Below are positions 17,299-26,761 of a stretch of 41,549 nucleotides of DNA, in pieces. Both the position numbers and the translations under genes were made by a program. Under the pieces are notes generated by a model. The model had not been told where the DNA came from. It saw only the letters and a list, made by a program, of their open reading frames with translations, and did no database searches. The stretch is from Bacteroidetes bacterium HGW-Bacteroidetes-21 (GTDB lineage Bacteria > Bacteroidota > Bacteroidia > Bacteroidales > GWA2-32-17), in assembly GCA_002840935.1 (NCBI GenBank), contig PHDH01000008.1:1-41549 (forward strand), given 5' to 3'. Within the stretch, counting starts at the first letter, position 1; the number at the start of each line of letters is the position of its first letter.

Positions 17299-18805
17299 AT
17301 TATTAGCCTGGATGCTTTACAACCCGAAAGAGCCCATGCTCTTTACCAGTCTTTATTTCTGGATTTTCTTTGCTGTGGTGATGGCAGGTTATTCTTTGGT
17401 ATACAAGCATAAAGCTTCCAGAAACATCTATCTCTTTATTTTCAGTCTATTTTTTTATTATAAATCGGGGGGGTACTATTTTTCTTTATTGATATTTTCG
17501 ACCATCGTAGATTATATCATCGGCTTGTTGATTGGACGAACCGAATCCAAATTAAAAAGATTAATGCTAGTTACCACCAGTGTAGTTATCAATTTATTGG
17601 TGCTGGCCTACTTCAAATACGCATATTTTTTCACAGATATTGTAAACAGTGTTTTTCACACCCAATTGGAAGTACAAAACCAACTGGCAGTATGGACCAA
17701 CTTCACTTTTGGAACCTCGCTGGATATCACCACCATTATCCTGCCTGTGGGAATTTCGTTTTACACTTTTCAAACCATCAGTTATTCGATAGACGTTTAC
17801 CGAAAACGACTCGAACCGGTAAAAAACATTCTGGATTTCGGCTTTTATGTCTCCTTTTTTCCACAACTTGTTGCTGGACCGATTGTTAGAGCGGCCGAAT
17901 TCATTCCTCAATTATACAAGAATTATAAAATTAGCTATGCCGAATTCGGACATGCCATATTCCTGATACTTAATGGTCTGATTAAGAAAATGATTGTCAG
18001 CGATTATATTTCAGTGAATTTTGTAGACAGAATATTTGACAATCCCGCAGCCTATTCGGGATTCGAAAACCTGATGGGAGTTTATGGTTATGCCATACAG
18101 ATTTATTGCGATTTCAGCGGATACACCGATATTGCCATAGGAGCAGCGCTCTTGCTGGGCTTCAGGCTTCCTCTGAACTTTAATTCGCCCTACAAAGCCG
18201 CTTCCATCACCGATTTCTGGCGACGCTGGCACATCTCCCTCTCTTCCTGGTTGCGTGATTATCTGTATATTTCCTTAGGGGGAAACCGGAAAGGAAAAAT
18301 AAGGCAAAATATCAATCTTATGCTAACTATGTTGCTGGGCGGTTTGTGGCATGGAGCCCATATCCGATTCATCATTTGGGGAGGAATACACGGACTTGCG
18401 CTCGTCCTCGACAAACTGGGAAAATACCTGAATCCCATCCCCAAAAAGCACAAGCTTTTCCGACGAATTGCCGGACTGGTATTTACTTTCCATGTTGTTT
18501 GTCTCGCCTGGATATTTTTCCGGGCCAAAGACATGCATGCCATACAAACCGTGCTAACACAAATTACGAGTTCATGGAACCTTCGTCTTATACCAGAAAT
18601 TATTTCGGTTTACGGTAATATATTTGCCATTATTGTCATTGCATTTGCCATCCACTGGCTGCCCTCCCGTTTCAAGGAAAAATACCGGGGATGGTTTATC
18701 CGCACCCATTGGTCGCTTAAAGCATTGATTGCCGTTTTCGCCATTGTCCTTATTTATCAGTTCCGGACTGCAGGAATACAACCTTTTATTTACTTCCAGT
18801 TTTAA
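17285..18805 (+). CDS. MBOAT family O-acyltransferase (AlgI/PatA-like)
   Basis: A 506-residue polytopic membrane protein. Hallmarks are QIYCDFSGYTDIAIG (272-286), DFWRRWHISLSSWLRDYLYI (310-329) and LLGGLWHGAH (350-359) with the invariant H356; it looks like a full-length active enzyme. AlgI/PatA-type MBOATs move acetyl groups from cytoplasmic acetyl-CoA across the membrane for transfer to a glycan by a periplasmic SGNH partner. Here two SGNH genes precede it. The annotated ATG overlaps the previous gene by 14 nt; internal ATGs at 17312 and 17336 would remove the overlap and give a more typical N-terminus, so the exact start is uncertain. The glycan acceptor may be peptidoglycan, given the neighbouring transglycosylase. 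Confidence 0.9.
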   Translation: MLLDRLLAWMLYNPKEPMLFTSLYFWIFFAVVMAGYSLVYKHKASRNIYLFIFSLFFYYKSGGYYFSLLIFSTIVDYIIGLLIGRTESKLKRLMLVTTSVVINLLVLAYFKYAYFFTDIVNSVFHTQLEVQNQLAVWTNFTFGTSLDITTIILPVGISFYTFQTISYSIDVYRKRLEPVKNILDFGFYVSFFPQLVAGPIVRAAEFIPQLYKNYKISYAEFGHAIFLILNGLIKKMIVSDYISVNFVDRIFDNPAAYSGFENLMGVYGYAIQIYCDFSGYTDIAIGAALLLGFRLPLNFNSPYKAASITDFWRRWHISLSSWLRDYLYISLGGNRKGKIRQNINLMLTMLLGGLWHGAHIRFIIWGGIHGLALVLDKLGKYLNPIPKKHKLFRRIAGLVFTFHVVCLAWIFFRAKDMHAIQTVLTQITSSWNLRLIPEIISVYGNIFAIIVIAFAIHWLPSRFKEKYRGWFIRTHWSLKALIAVFAIVLIYQFRTAGIQPFIYFQF

Positions 18806-18811
18806 AGACAA

Positions 18812-18895
18812 AGACCTCCAATACAAAGACCTCCAAGGTCTTTGAGATAATATTTTAATGTCGTACAGACCTTGGAGGTCTGTATTGGAGGTCTG
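18812..18895. repeat. Large inverted repeat of GACCTCCA/TGGAGGTC units
   Basis: The left arm (18812-18842) has GACCTCCAATACAAAGACCT and then CCAAGGTCTT. The right arm (18866-18895) has CAGACCTTGGAGGTCTGTAT then TGGAGGTCTG. The arms are complementary over about 30 bp with few mismatches and a 23-nt AT-rich spacer. It lies 7 nt after the MBOAT stop and could form a long hairpin that ends the operon, though it lacks a clear T-tract. The unit itself is a short repeat present twice per arm. Confidence 0.8.
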
Positions 18896-18971
18896 CCTAA
18901 AAATCTGCCTTATCAACCTTGGCATGTGAATAAATAAAAATGGCTTACCTTATTATAGAATCAGGGGAGGT

Positions 18972-18979
18972 TATATTTG
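18972..18979 (+). promoter_or_regulatory. -7 promoter element of the GH3/beta-lactamase gene
   Basis: TATATTTG is an exact match to the Bacteroidota -7 consensus TAnnTTTG, 25 nt before the ATG at 19005. A good -33 TTTG was not found at the expected distance. Confidence 0.5.
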
Positions 18980-19004
18980 TAAAATATCGAAAAGGGATCG
19001 TGTC

Positions 19005-21932
19005 ATGAGGTATTTGCGTTTTGTAATTATTTGTTTTATAGTTTTTGTTTCATTTCAGAAAGTTTCGTCACAGGCATGGTTCGACGGGAAAAGCCGCGCC
19101 TGGGCAGATACTCTGATGAAGGTCATGACCCTGGATGAAAAAATTGGACAATTATTTATGGTGCCTGTTTTTCCGGATAAAGACCAGAAGCACTACGACA
19201 AAATCGTTGACCTTGTAAAGACATACAATATTGGAGGAGTAATTTATTTCAAAAGCGGGCCCGTAAAACAAGCGTTAATGACCAATATGCTCCAGTCGTA
19301 TAGCCGTATTCCGCTCTTTGTTTCTCTGGATGCCGAATGGGGACTGATTATGAGAATGGACAGTACCATGCAGTTTCCTTTGCAAATGACACTGGGAGCT
19401 ATACAGGATAAAAGTCTGATTTATGAAATGGGACAAAGCATGGCTCACCAATGTAAAAGAATGGGGATACACATTAGCTTTTCGCCCGTAGCCGACATAA
19501 ACAACAATCCCAAAAATCCCATCATCAACCTCCGCTCTTTTGGCGACAGTAAGACAGAAGTCACCGAACGTGCTTACCAGTATATGAAAGGATTACAGGA
19601 TGGGGGCATGATTGCTGTTCTGAAACACTTTCCAGGCCATGGGGATACCCATACCGATTCGCACAAAGACCTTCCTGTTCTGGATTTCGACAGAAAAAGA
19701 CTAGACAGCCTGGAACTCTACCCTTTTCGGGAACTTATTAAAAGAGGTGCCACTGGCGTTATGGTCGCCCATCTTTTTGTCCCTGAACTAGATAAAACTA
19801 AAAACACTGCAACAACTCTCAGTCGATCGGTAGTAACCGATTTGTTAAAAAACGAACTGGGATTCAAGGGTCTTGTTTTTACCGATGCATTGAACATGAA
19901 AGGGGTGGCGAAATTCAACAAACCCGGCGAAGTTGACTTAAAAGCCTTACTGGCCGGAAACGATGTTCTGGTATATACCGAAGACGTTCCCAAGGCGGTA
20001 GAACTGATAAGAAATGCCATCCTCGTAGACAGCACCCTGAGTTTAGCAGAACTCGAAGAACATACCCGGAAGATACTGATGGCGAAATATTATGCTGGTT
20101 TGAACTCCTATTCACCTGTGGATCTAACAAATTTGCATAATGATCTCTTTAAAGCAGAAGACATCTGGATAAACCGTAAACTGGCCGAAAACGCTGTAAC
20201 GCTAGTCCGTAACAACGACGAAATCCTCCCTCTTCAAAACCTCGACACTTTACGTATTGCCTGTGTTTCGTTGGGTATGCGCACCGAATACGATTTCTGG
20301 AAAAGTCTGGGAGAATATGTAGTTGCCGACACTTTTTCTATAGACAAAAGTGCCAATAAATTGTATTACGACTCGATGCAAAATCTTTTAAGTAGTTACA
20401 ATCTGGTTATACTGTCTATTTCACAAACCAACCGTTATAATTACAACAGTTTTTCTTTTCCCGAAGAAGCGGTTAATTTTATCAATACCCTGCCGACAAA
20501 ACAAAAGACCATTTTGGTGCTTTTCTCCAGTCCCTACAGTCTTTCGGTATTGACCAATCCCTTGTCATTTCAGTCTATCGTTATGGCATACGAACCCCTA
20601 TCCACGCTTCAGGAATTTGCAGCACAAGGCATAGCCGGAGGAATAGGGTTTAAAGGAAAACTGCCGGTAAATGTGACCTCTTTATTCGAGAGAGGATTTG
20701 GTTTGGAGACAAAACCTATACGTCTAAAATATACATGTCCCGAAGAAATCGGATTAACTGCTCTATCCTTAGCTTCGGTTGATACATTAATTGCAAATGC
20801 CATTGAAGAAAAAATGTTCCCCGGCTGTCAGGTGTGGGTTTCCTACAAAGACAAAGTTATTTTCAATAAATCGTATGGTTATTTAACTTACGACCAGACA
20901 GAACCGGTGACAAATGAACATTTGTACGACATTGCCTCGTTGACAAAAATTATGGCATCGGCACCCGCCCTCATGAAAATGTACGACGACAATAAGCTTA
21001 CCCCCGAAACACAAGTGTCTGATCTTCTTAAAGAAACCCAAGGAACGAATGTAGGTCAATTAAAAATGGGAGATATCATGTCGCATCAAGCAGGGTTAAA
21101 AGCGTGGATTCCCTTTTTTAAAGCATACGTAAAAACAGAGCCGTTACGAGAAAAGTACTTCACAAAAACACCTGATTCAATTCACCAGATACACGTAGCC
21201 GATAGCATGTATGCTTCCATTGGGCTGATCGATTCGGTGTACCACAGAATTTACAATTCGGACATCAGCAATAAAAAGACCTACCTCTACAGTGACATGG
21301 GCATGTATCTTGTTCCTAAAATCATTCAGGAATCGTATCACCAGTCTTTGGATGAATTTCTAAAAACGAAGTATTACTCCAAGCTGGGATTGACTAAAAT
21401 GTTGTATCATCCACTCGACAAATATCCAATAGCCCTCATTGCTCCGACAGAAAATGACACCAGTTTTAGGAAGCAGGTGATCAGAGGATATGTTCACGAT
21501 CAGGGAGCAGCGCTCATTGGAGGTATGAGCGGTCATGCAGGCCTTTTTGCCAATGCCAGTAGCGTAGGTGTTATGATGAATCTTTATCTTAATGGTGGCA
21601 GTTATGGTGGCGCTGAAATTCTGAAAAGAGAAACAGTTACTCAGTTTACATCCTGCTATAATTGTCCTACAAACAGGCGTGGACTTATATTCGACAAGCC
21701 TATGTTTGGTCACGATCAAGGGAAACGAATCACAAGTCCCCTTTCCTTCGGGCATTCTGGTTTCACCGGAACCTATGCCTGGGCAGATCCAAAGACTGAA
21801 ATTGTGTATGTTTTTCTTTCAAATCGTGTTTATCCAGATGCTGAAAATAAAAAGATTCAGGATGCTGGAATTCGAACTAAAATTCTGGAAATATTTACGA
21901 ATAAAATCAAAGAGGCAGAAGCCAACAAATAA
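19005..21932 (+). CDS. Glycoside hydrolase family 3 fused to a serine beta-lactamase-fold domain
   Basis: A 975-residue secreted protein with signal peptide (1-23). Residues about 35-365 are a NagZ-type GH3 barrel: KHFPGHGDT (207-215), the DSH motif at 218-220 that supplies the NagZ Asp-His acid/base dyad, and presumed nucleophile D294 in VFTDALNMKG. A GH3 C-terminal-like domain spans about 395-570. Residues about 585-965 form a class C beta-lactamase/PBP-like domain with SLTK at 645-648, YSD at 762-764 and HSG at 917-919 in place of KTG. GH3 members with this motif release beta-N-acetylglucosamine; the second domain may act as a D-peptidase or esterase. It likely trims muropeptides in the periplasm. 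Both active sites look intact. Confidence 0.92.
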   Translation: MRYLRFVIICFIVFVSFQKVSSQAWFDGKSRAWADTLMKVMTLDEKIGQLFMVPVFPDKDQKHYDKIVDLVKTYNIGGVIYFKSGPVKQALMTNMLQSYSRIPLFVSLDAEWGLIMRMDSTMQFPLQMTLGAIQDKSLIYEMGQSMAHQCKRMGIHISFSPVADINNNPKNPIINLRSFGDSKTEVTERAYQYMKGLQDGGMIAVLKHFPGHGDTHTDSHKDLPVLDFDRKRLDSLELYPFRELIKRGATGVMVAHLFVPELDKTKNTATTLSRSVVTDLLKNELGFKGLVFTDALNMKGVAKFNKPGEVDLKALLAGNDVLVYTEDVPKAVELIRNAILVDSTLSLAELEEHTRKILMAKYYAGLNSYSPVDLTNLHNDLFKAEDIWINRKLAENAVTLVRNNDEILPLQNLDTLRIACVSLGMRTEYDFWKSLGEYVVADTFSIDKSANKLYYDSMQNLLSSYNLVILSISQTNRYNYNSFSFPEEAVNFINTLPTKQKTILVLFSSPYSLSVLTNPLSFQSIVMAYEPLSTLQEFAAQGIAGGIGFKGKLPVNVTSLFERGFGLETKPIRLKYTCPEEIGLTALSLASVDTLIANAIEEKMFPGCQVWVSYKDKVIFNKSYGYLTYDQTEPVTNEHLYDIASLTKIMASAPALMKMYDDNKLTPETQVSDLLKETQGTNVGQLKMGDIMSHQAGLKAWIPFFKAYVKTEPLREKYFTKTPDSIHQIHVADSMYASIGLIDSVYHRIYNSDISNKKTYLYSDMGMYLVPKIIQESYHQSLDEFLKTKYYSKLGLTKMLYHPLDKYPIALIAPTENDTSFRKQVIRGYVHDQGAALIGGMSGHAGLFANASSVGVMMNLYLNGGSYGGAEILKRETVTQFTSCYNCPTNRRGLIFDKPMFGHDQGKRITSPLSFGHSGFTGTYAWADPKTEIVYVFLSNRVYPDAENKKIQDAGIRTKILEIFTNKIKEAEANK

Positions 21933-21967
21933 ACGGTTAAATTATTTGCATGATCACTCTTAAAGAA

Positions 21968-22585
21968 CTACCATTCAAGTTCCTTTAAACCCTCGCGAAC
22001 TATTGTGATCTCATCACTAGTACAATCAACAACAGCTGTAGCAATATAGTTTCCGTAACCACCATCAATCACAATATCAACGCGATCTTCGTATTTCTCG
22101 TGTATCAACTCGGGATCGGTAGTATATTCGACCATATCTTCCTCATCAATCACGGTTGTTGAAATGATAGGATTTCCCAGTTCGCGGACTATTTCGCGCG
22201 CAATATTATTTGCCGGAACACGTATTCCTATGGTTTTTTTCTTGTTCATTTTCAATAAGCGAGGCACATTACTATTTGCTTCGAGAATAAAAGTAAAAGG
22301 GCCGGGCAGATTTTTTTTCATTAATTTGAATACCGAATTATCCAGCTGTTTAGTAAACTCACTAATATGGCTCAAATCGTGACAAATAAGACTAAACTGA
22401 GCTTTTTCCGGATTGATGTTTTTAATCTTTGCAATGCGTTCTATGGCTTTTTGTTGATTCATATCGCAGCCAAAAGCGTAAATACTATCTGTAGGATATA
22501 TGATTACACCGCCGTTTTTAAGGGTGTCGACAATCGTTTGAAGGATTCTGGGATTGGGGTTTTCTCCGAAAAGTTTGAGCAGCAT
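21968..22585 (-). CDS. L-threonylcarbamoyladenylate synthase-family protein (Sua5/YciO/YrdC)
   Basis: A 205-residue YrdC-fold protein. The nucleotide-binding start IYPTDSIYAFGCD (29-41) corresponds to the family's YPTET.YGLG motif, followed by KAIERIAKIK and LPGPFTFIL. YrdC/Sua5 proteins make threonylcarbamoyl-AMP from threonine, bicarbonate and ATP for the t6A37 modification of ANN-decoding tRNAs. The sequence is closest in feel to the YciO branch, whose role in t6A is less certain, and it lacks the Sua5 C-terminal domain. It is a single gene convergent with the GH3 gene, 35 nt apart, with no clear terminator between. Confidence 0.85.
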   Translation of the reverse strand: MLLKLFGENPNPRILQTIVDTLKNGGVIIYPTDSIYAFGCDMNQQKAIERIAKIKNINPEKAQFSLICHDLSHISEFTKQLDNSVFKLMKKNLPGPFTFILEANSNVPRLLKMNKKKTIGIRVPANNIAREIVRELGNPIISTTVIDEEDMVEYTTDPELIHEKYEDRVDIVIDGGYGNYIATAVVDCTSDEITIVREGLKELEW

Positions 22586-22619
22586 TTTTTTAATTAAATT
22601 TTATGAAGTAAGTAAAAAT

Positions 22620-22650
22620 AAAAAAGGCTGCCCCAAAGGACAGCCTTTTA
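22620..22650 (-). terminator. Terminator of the T9SS adhesin-like gene
   Basis: GGCTG (22626-22630) pairs with CAGCC (22641-22645), flanked by A-runs on the left and T-runs on the right, so it can work on either strand. The stem can be extended by the A/T flanks and partly by CC/GG pairs in the loop. It lies 15-45 nt beyond the stop of the leftward gene. Confidence 0.75.
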
Positions 22651-22664
22651 AACTTATGATTTAA

Positions 22665-25001
22665 CTATTTTACCAAGTTAATCTGGAAAGTACGAACTTC
22701 GTCGTTATTTCTAACTTTTACAAGATACATACCTTTAGCAAGATTACTAATGTCGATAGATTTTGTGAATGATTCGCTCATTAGTTTATTTCCAACTAAG
22801 TCATAAACAAACACTTCGCTGGCAACTTCGTTAATATTAATGATTCCCGTTGTAGGATTAGGGAAAACATTGATAGTTTTATTAGAAGATACATTTACAT
22901 TGCTGTTAGTTGAAAAATCAACCAATACATCATCTAAAAGAATGTAATACATGTCAGCATCACTGTAAGCCATAAATCCAATGTAATAAATTCCGGTTGT
23001 AGGAACAGTAAAGTCTGTAGTTGATACAGTAAAATCTGTAGTAATAAATTCACCTAGGTCAACAATTTGCTGAGTCATAGCTGTACTTGAATTAGATGTT
23101 CCAATGAAAACTTTTAATTTTTCAGGATAAGTTTCATCATAAGCAGCATAACTAAAGTCTAATTTATAGTTTTGACCAGCATTTAAATTTAAGCAAGTAG
23201 TATATAAATAATCCTCGCCAGCATTTGTTGCGTCATAAGAATAAACAGCTCCAGCTGTTCCACCTACGCCACCATCTGTGTAAATTCCCCATGTGCTACC
23301 ATCACCGTTAGCATCTTCGATAGACCAACCCATAAGTTCAGCAGCAGTTTCGAAACCTGAAGAATAAGGTATTGTAGCAGCAGCCATATTCATTACTGTA
23401 AGTGTATCAGAGTTATTATTAGCATTAGCATCACCAGTTAAAGTTGTATAAGCAACAATTTCGTAGGTGTTATCGGCTGATAAATCAGCAGTAGCAGTAA
23501 AAGTGTAATCGTAAGTTCCACTAGGAGCAATAGCAGCTGTAACAGTTTCAGTTACGGGAGTTCCACCGTTAATTTTATAGGAAACGTCTAAAGTAGAGAT
23601 AGCGGCTGTACCAAAATTTTTAATAGTAACAGTAATTGCTTCTGTACTTGATAAGTCACATGAAGAATATATAGGAGCAATTGCAAAAATTCCAGCATCA
23701 TCAGCGGCGCAACCTGATCCAATATTCTCAACTACTAAAGTTTCGGTAAATGAACCTGCAACGGTACTTCCACCAACCTGAGTTGAGTTATAAAGAACTT
23801 CTACATAAGCAGGATCTTCCATACCATCTGCATCATAAACAACAACATTGTAACACTGATTTGAAAAAACACAAACTGTTTCTGTAATTTCAACATCCCA
23901 CTGCCAAGGGATATGACGTACCTGAACGGTATCAGAAGTAAGGTTATTTAATACCCACCATTCTTGTTCACCATTTGAATCCGTTAAAGTATGGATCTGA
24001 ATATTGGCATCAGAGCTTACTACAGATTGTGTCAATGTATTATTAGAAGCAACGGCATCGTTTGTAATAACTAATCCAAATACTAAAGCATAAGTATTTA
24101 ATGTAGACATATCTACAGGGGTTGTAAACGTATAATCCAAATAATTACCCGGAGTAATAGTTGAACTTACGGTTTCGACAACAGGAGTTCCACCATTTAA
24201 GGTATAGGAAACATTGAAGCCGGTTAAATCAGTTCCACCAAAATTTTGAATACGTACAGTTATATTCTCAGTAGCTGTTAAAGAACAAGATGTAGCGTTT
24301 GAAGGAGAAATAACAGATACTAATCCGCCATCGGTAGAAGTTTCTTCATAAACCTGAACATCGTCAAGATTCATACGGAACATATCAGTACAACCAAAAT
24401 GCACCCATGCTAAACGGATAGTAGTTCCAGCATAAGCAGAAAGATTGACTTTTCTGTTTAAATAATTGTTTTGAGCAGCGGGTCCGGCAGTTAATACTTC
24501 TTCATAAGCATTTACTGTAAAATCACTTGCAGCAGTACCTCCAGTAGGAGAAACCATTAATTTGTATTTTTCAGCTGGCCATGCCTGATCTTGAGCTCTT
24601 ACCCAATAATCAACATAAATAGTTCCTGTTGCAGTTGTTAAATTTATCGCAGGAGAAATTATGTAATTGTTTGGAGTTACAGCTCCTACACCACTAATCC
24701 ATGATGCTGATGTAGCACAATTAGCGCCAGAATGAGGACCAACAGCTACGATAGACCAGGTATATGTATCTCCGTCTACATCAAGTGCAGACCAACCTAT
24801 GGCGGTTAAATCTGTACCAGCATCAAAACTCTCTGTTAAAAAAACTGCTTTAGTTCCTTTAAAAGATGATTGAGGTTGTTCTTTAGCAAAATTGCTAGTA
24901 AAATTCTTTTTACCTCTTTTTGCTTCCATTTTTGTGCTGAACTGACCAAAAACAGTTACAGTGACAAAAGCTAAGGTTAATAATAAGTAATACTTCTTCA
25001 T
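22665..25001 (-). CDS. T9SS cargo protein with two choice-of-anchor J (cleaved-adhesin-type) domains
   Basis: A 778-residue secreted protein: signal peptide 1-20; choice-of-anchor J domain at about 50-215 (FLTESFDAGTDLTAIGWSAL, NNYIISPAINL); CARDB-like Ig domains at about 225-330 and 445-540, each with a SC.L..TE.ITV...NFG opening; a second anchor-J domain at about 545-690; and a T9SS type A sorting domain (about 705-778, VFPNPTTGIINI to LAKGMYLVKV). The sorting domain directs export through the Por secretion system and is normally removed at the surface. The anchor-J fold binds carbohydrate or protein in gingipain haemagglutinin regions. Its sorting domain lacks the repeat insertions seen in the four cargo genes to the right. 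Confidence 0.88.
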   Translation of the reverse strand: MKKYYLLLTLAFVTVTVFGQFSTKMEAKRGKKNFTSNFAKEQPQSSFKGTKAVFLTESFDAGTDLTAIGWSALDVDGDTYTWSIVAVGPHSGANCATSASWISGVGAVTPNNYIISPAINLTTATGTIYVDYWVRAQDQAWPAEKYKLMVSPTGGTAASDFTVNAYEEVLTAGPAAQNNYLNRKVNLSAYAGTTIRLAWVHFGCTDMFRMNLDDVQVYEETSTDGGLVSVISPSNATSCSLTATENITVRIQNFGGTDLTGFNVSYTLNGGTPVVETVSSTITPGNYLDYTFTTPVDMSTLNTYALVFGLVITNDAVASNNTLTQSVVSSDANIQIHTLTDSNGEQEWWVLNNLTSDTVQVRHIPWQWDVEITETVCVFSNQCYNVVVYDADGMEDPAYVEVLYNSTQVGGSTVAGSFTETLVVENIGSGCAADDAGIFAIAPIYSSCDLSSTEAITVTIKNFGTAAISTLDVSYKINGGTPVTETVTAAIAPSGTYDYTFTATADLSADNTYEIVAYTTLTGDANANNNSDTLTVMNMAAATIPYSSGFETAAELMGWSIEDANGDGSTWGIYTDGGVGGTAGAVYSYDATNAGEDYLYTTCLNLNAGQNYKLDFSYAAYDETYPEKLKVFIGTSNSSTAMTQQIVDLGEFITTDFTVSTTDFTVPTTGIYYIGFMAYSDADMYYILLDDVLVDFSTNSNVNVSSNKTINVFPNPTTGIININEVASEVFVYDLVGNKLMSESFTKSIDISNLAKGMYLVKVRNNDEVRTFQINLVK

Positions 25002-25029
25002 ACTTTGTTTGATTTAAAATTATTAGCTG

Positions 25030-25037
25030 CAAAAATA
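25030..25037 (-). promoter_or_regulatory. -7 promoter element of the anchor-J T9SS gene
   Basis: Read on the minus strand this is TATTTTTG, an exact TAnnTTTG, ending 28 nt before the ATG at 25001. It lies in the short gap after ftcD, so this gene can be transcribed apart from the hut operon. Confidence 0.5.
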
Positions 25038-25059
25038 CGCTTTTTTGGAATATGAAATA

Positions 25060-26751
25060 TTATCCAATTATTATTTTATTAACAAGAGTTAATATCTCCT
25101 CCTGAATAGCAAGTCCTTTATGCTCAATATCGGATGAATCTGACAATATTTTGCCAACAAAGTCTTTGTCAGAAAGTCCAGCTGCATTTATTTTTACATT
25201 CAGGTGGGCTCCTCTTATTCCAGCCACAGCCGCCAATGCGCCTACGCCTGCATCTGAGACGGAGTTCGGATTGCCCATTTCGGCCATAGCTCTAATTACC
25301 TCTAATGCTTCAAAACAAGCTTTCATGGTTCTAAACGGAACTTCGGTAGCGTACTTAGTAGCCTCCTGAATGGCATTTTTCCGTGCTGCTTTTTCAGCGT
25401 CGCTGGCTTTTGGTAAGCTAAATGCATCCATTATTCTATTAAAAGCAGCGGTATCTTCGTCGATAAGTTTCAGCAACAAATCGTGATAGTATTTGCCTTT
25501 ATCAGCCCAGTTGGAGAACTCTTCCCAACGATCATCCCATCCGGCTTTGTGTGAGGAAAGATTGGCCACCATAGTTGCCAGAGCAGCTCCCATCGAACCC
25601 ATACATGCAGCAACTGAGCCACCACCCGGAGCGGGAGATTCGCTGGCTGTTTCATGAACAAAACCGGTGATTGTATAATCGACAAGTTTTTTTGTTTTTT
25701 TGTCTTCGAGAATGTATTCGATAATTTTTTTATCGGCATCAAAAGGATAAAGTTCGTCCAGACCTAAAGATTTAACGGCAATCTTAATAATCTCTTTATC
25801 AGAAATTCCTGTCGAACGATTTTGTTTTTTCAGGAAATATTTACCTGCGTCGAGCATTGCTTGTAAAGGGAGAACACCCACGATTTCGGAACCTGTTACG
25901 CGAAGTCCTCTTTCATTTGCTTTTCTACAGGCTTCTTCAAAGGCAATGTGCATGGGAGTTACGGTAATGTCGGTCAGGTTAATTGAAATCTGAGCAATGC
26001 CAAACTCTTCGATAAACCAGCCAATAGCTTTTACCGATTTAAGGGAACCGGGAGTCCATATTTCTTTTCCATTTTCATCGACTTTTATTTTACCTGTCAC
26101 AGGATTTCCTTCGCGAACTGGGCGACCTTTTTCGCGGATATCAAAGGCCACCGCATTGGCACGACGGGTAGAGGTCGTATTCAGGTTGACATTATAAGCC
26201 ACTAAAAAATTGCGTGCAGAGACAGCTGTAGCTCCCATTTCGGGCACAAACTGAGCAGGACCAAAATCTGGTTTCCAGTTGGGATCAGCTAATTTGGCCT
26301 GTAATCCTTCATATTCGCCAGAACGCACTTTAGCCAGATTTCTGCGATCGGGGCTCTGTGCAGCAAATTCGTAGCAATACACCGGATATTGTAACTCCTC
26401 ACCCAAACGTTTTGCCAACTTGCGGGCATATTCAACTGTTTCTTCCATCGTAATATTTGCCACGGGGACCAAAGGACAAACATCCATGGCGCCAAAGCGG
26501 GGATGCGCTCCTTTATGTTTGGTCATATCGATTAACTCTTTGGCCTTTCTGGCAGCACGGAAAGCAGCTTCGCAGACTTCTTCGGGACTTCCGACAATAG
26601 TAACTACTGTACGATTGGTGGCTGCTCCGAGATCAACATCTATCACCTTCACGCCCTGCACTTTTTCCATTTCATCCGTAATCTGCTTAATGATGGTCAT
26701 GTCGCGACCTTCGCTAAAATTTGGTACACATTCGATGATTTTCTTTTCCAT
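25060..26751 (-). CDS. ftcD: Bifunctional glutamate formimidoyltransferase / formimidoyl-THF cyclodeaminase
   Basis: A 563-residue fused enzyme. The N-terminal formiminotransferase half (about 1-325) starts with IECVPNFSEGRD and contains KGAHPRFGAMDVCPLVP. The C-terminal cyclodeaminase (about 350-560) contains ESPAPGGGSVAA. The first domain moves the formimino group of N-formimino-glutamate to tetrahydrofolate, releasing glutamate; the second makes 5,10-methenyl-THF and ammonia. It is the last step of the hut route that ends in formiminoglutamate. It lies 10 nt after a small outer-membrane protein gene and in one operon with hutI. Length and domain order match the mammalian-type fused enzyme. 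Confidence 0.95.
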   Translation of the reverse strand: MEKKIIECVPNFSEGRDMTIIKQITDEMEKVQGVKVIDVDLGAATNRTVVTIVGSPEEVCEAAFRAARKAKELIDMTKHKGAHPRFGAMDVCPLVPVANITMEETVEYARKLAKRLGEELQYPVYCYEFAAQSPDRRNLAKVRSGEYEGLQAKLADPNWKPDFGPAQFVPEMGATAVSARNFLVAYNVNLNTTSTRRANAVAFDIREKGRPVREGNPVTGKIKVDENGKEIWTPGSLKSVKAIGWFIEEFGIAQISINLTDITVTPMHIAFEEACRKANERGLRVTGSEIVGVLPLQAMLDAGKYFLKKQNRSTGISDKEIIKIAVKSLGLDELYPFDADKKIIEYILEDKKTKKLVDYTITGFVHETASESPAPGGGSVAACMGSMGAALATMVANLSSHKAGWDDRWEEFSNWADKGKYYHDLLLKLIDEDTAAFNRIMDAFSLPKASDAEKAARKNAIQEATKYATEVPFRTMKACFEALEVIRAMAEMGNPNSVSDAGVGALAAVAGIRGAHLNVKINAAGLSDKDFVGKILSDSSDIEHKGLAIQEEILTLVNKIIIG

Positions 26752-26761
26752 ATGATTTGTT

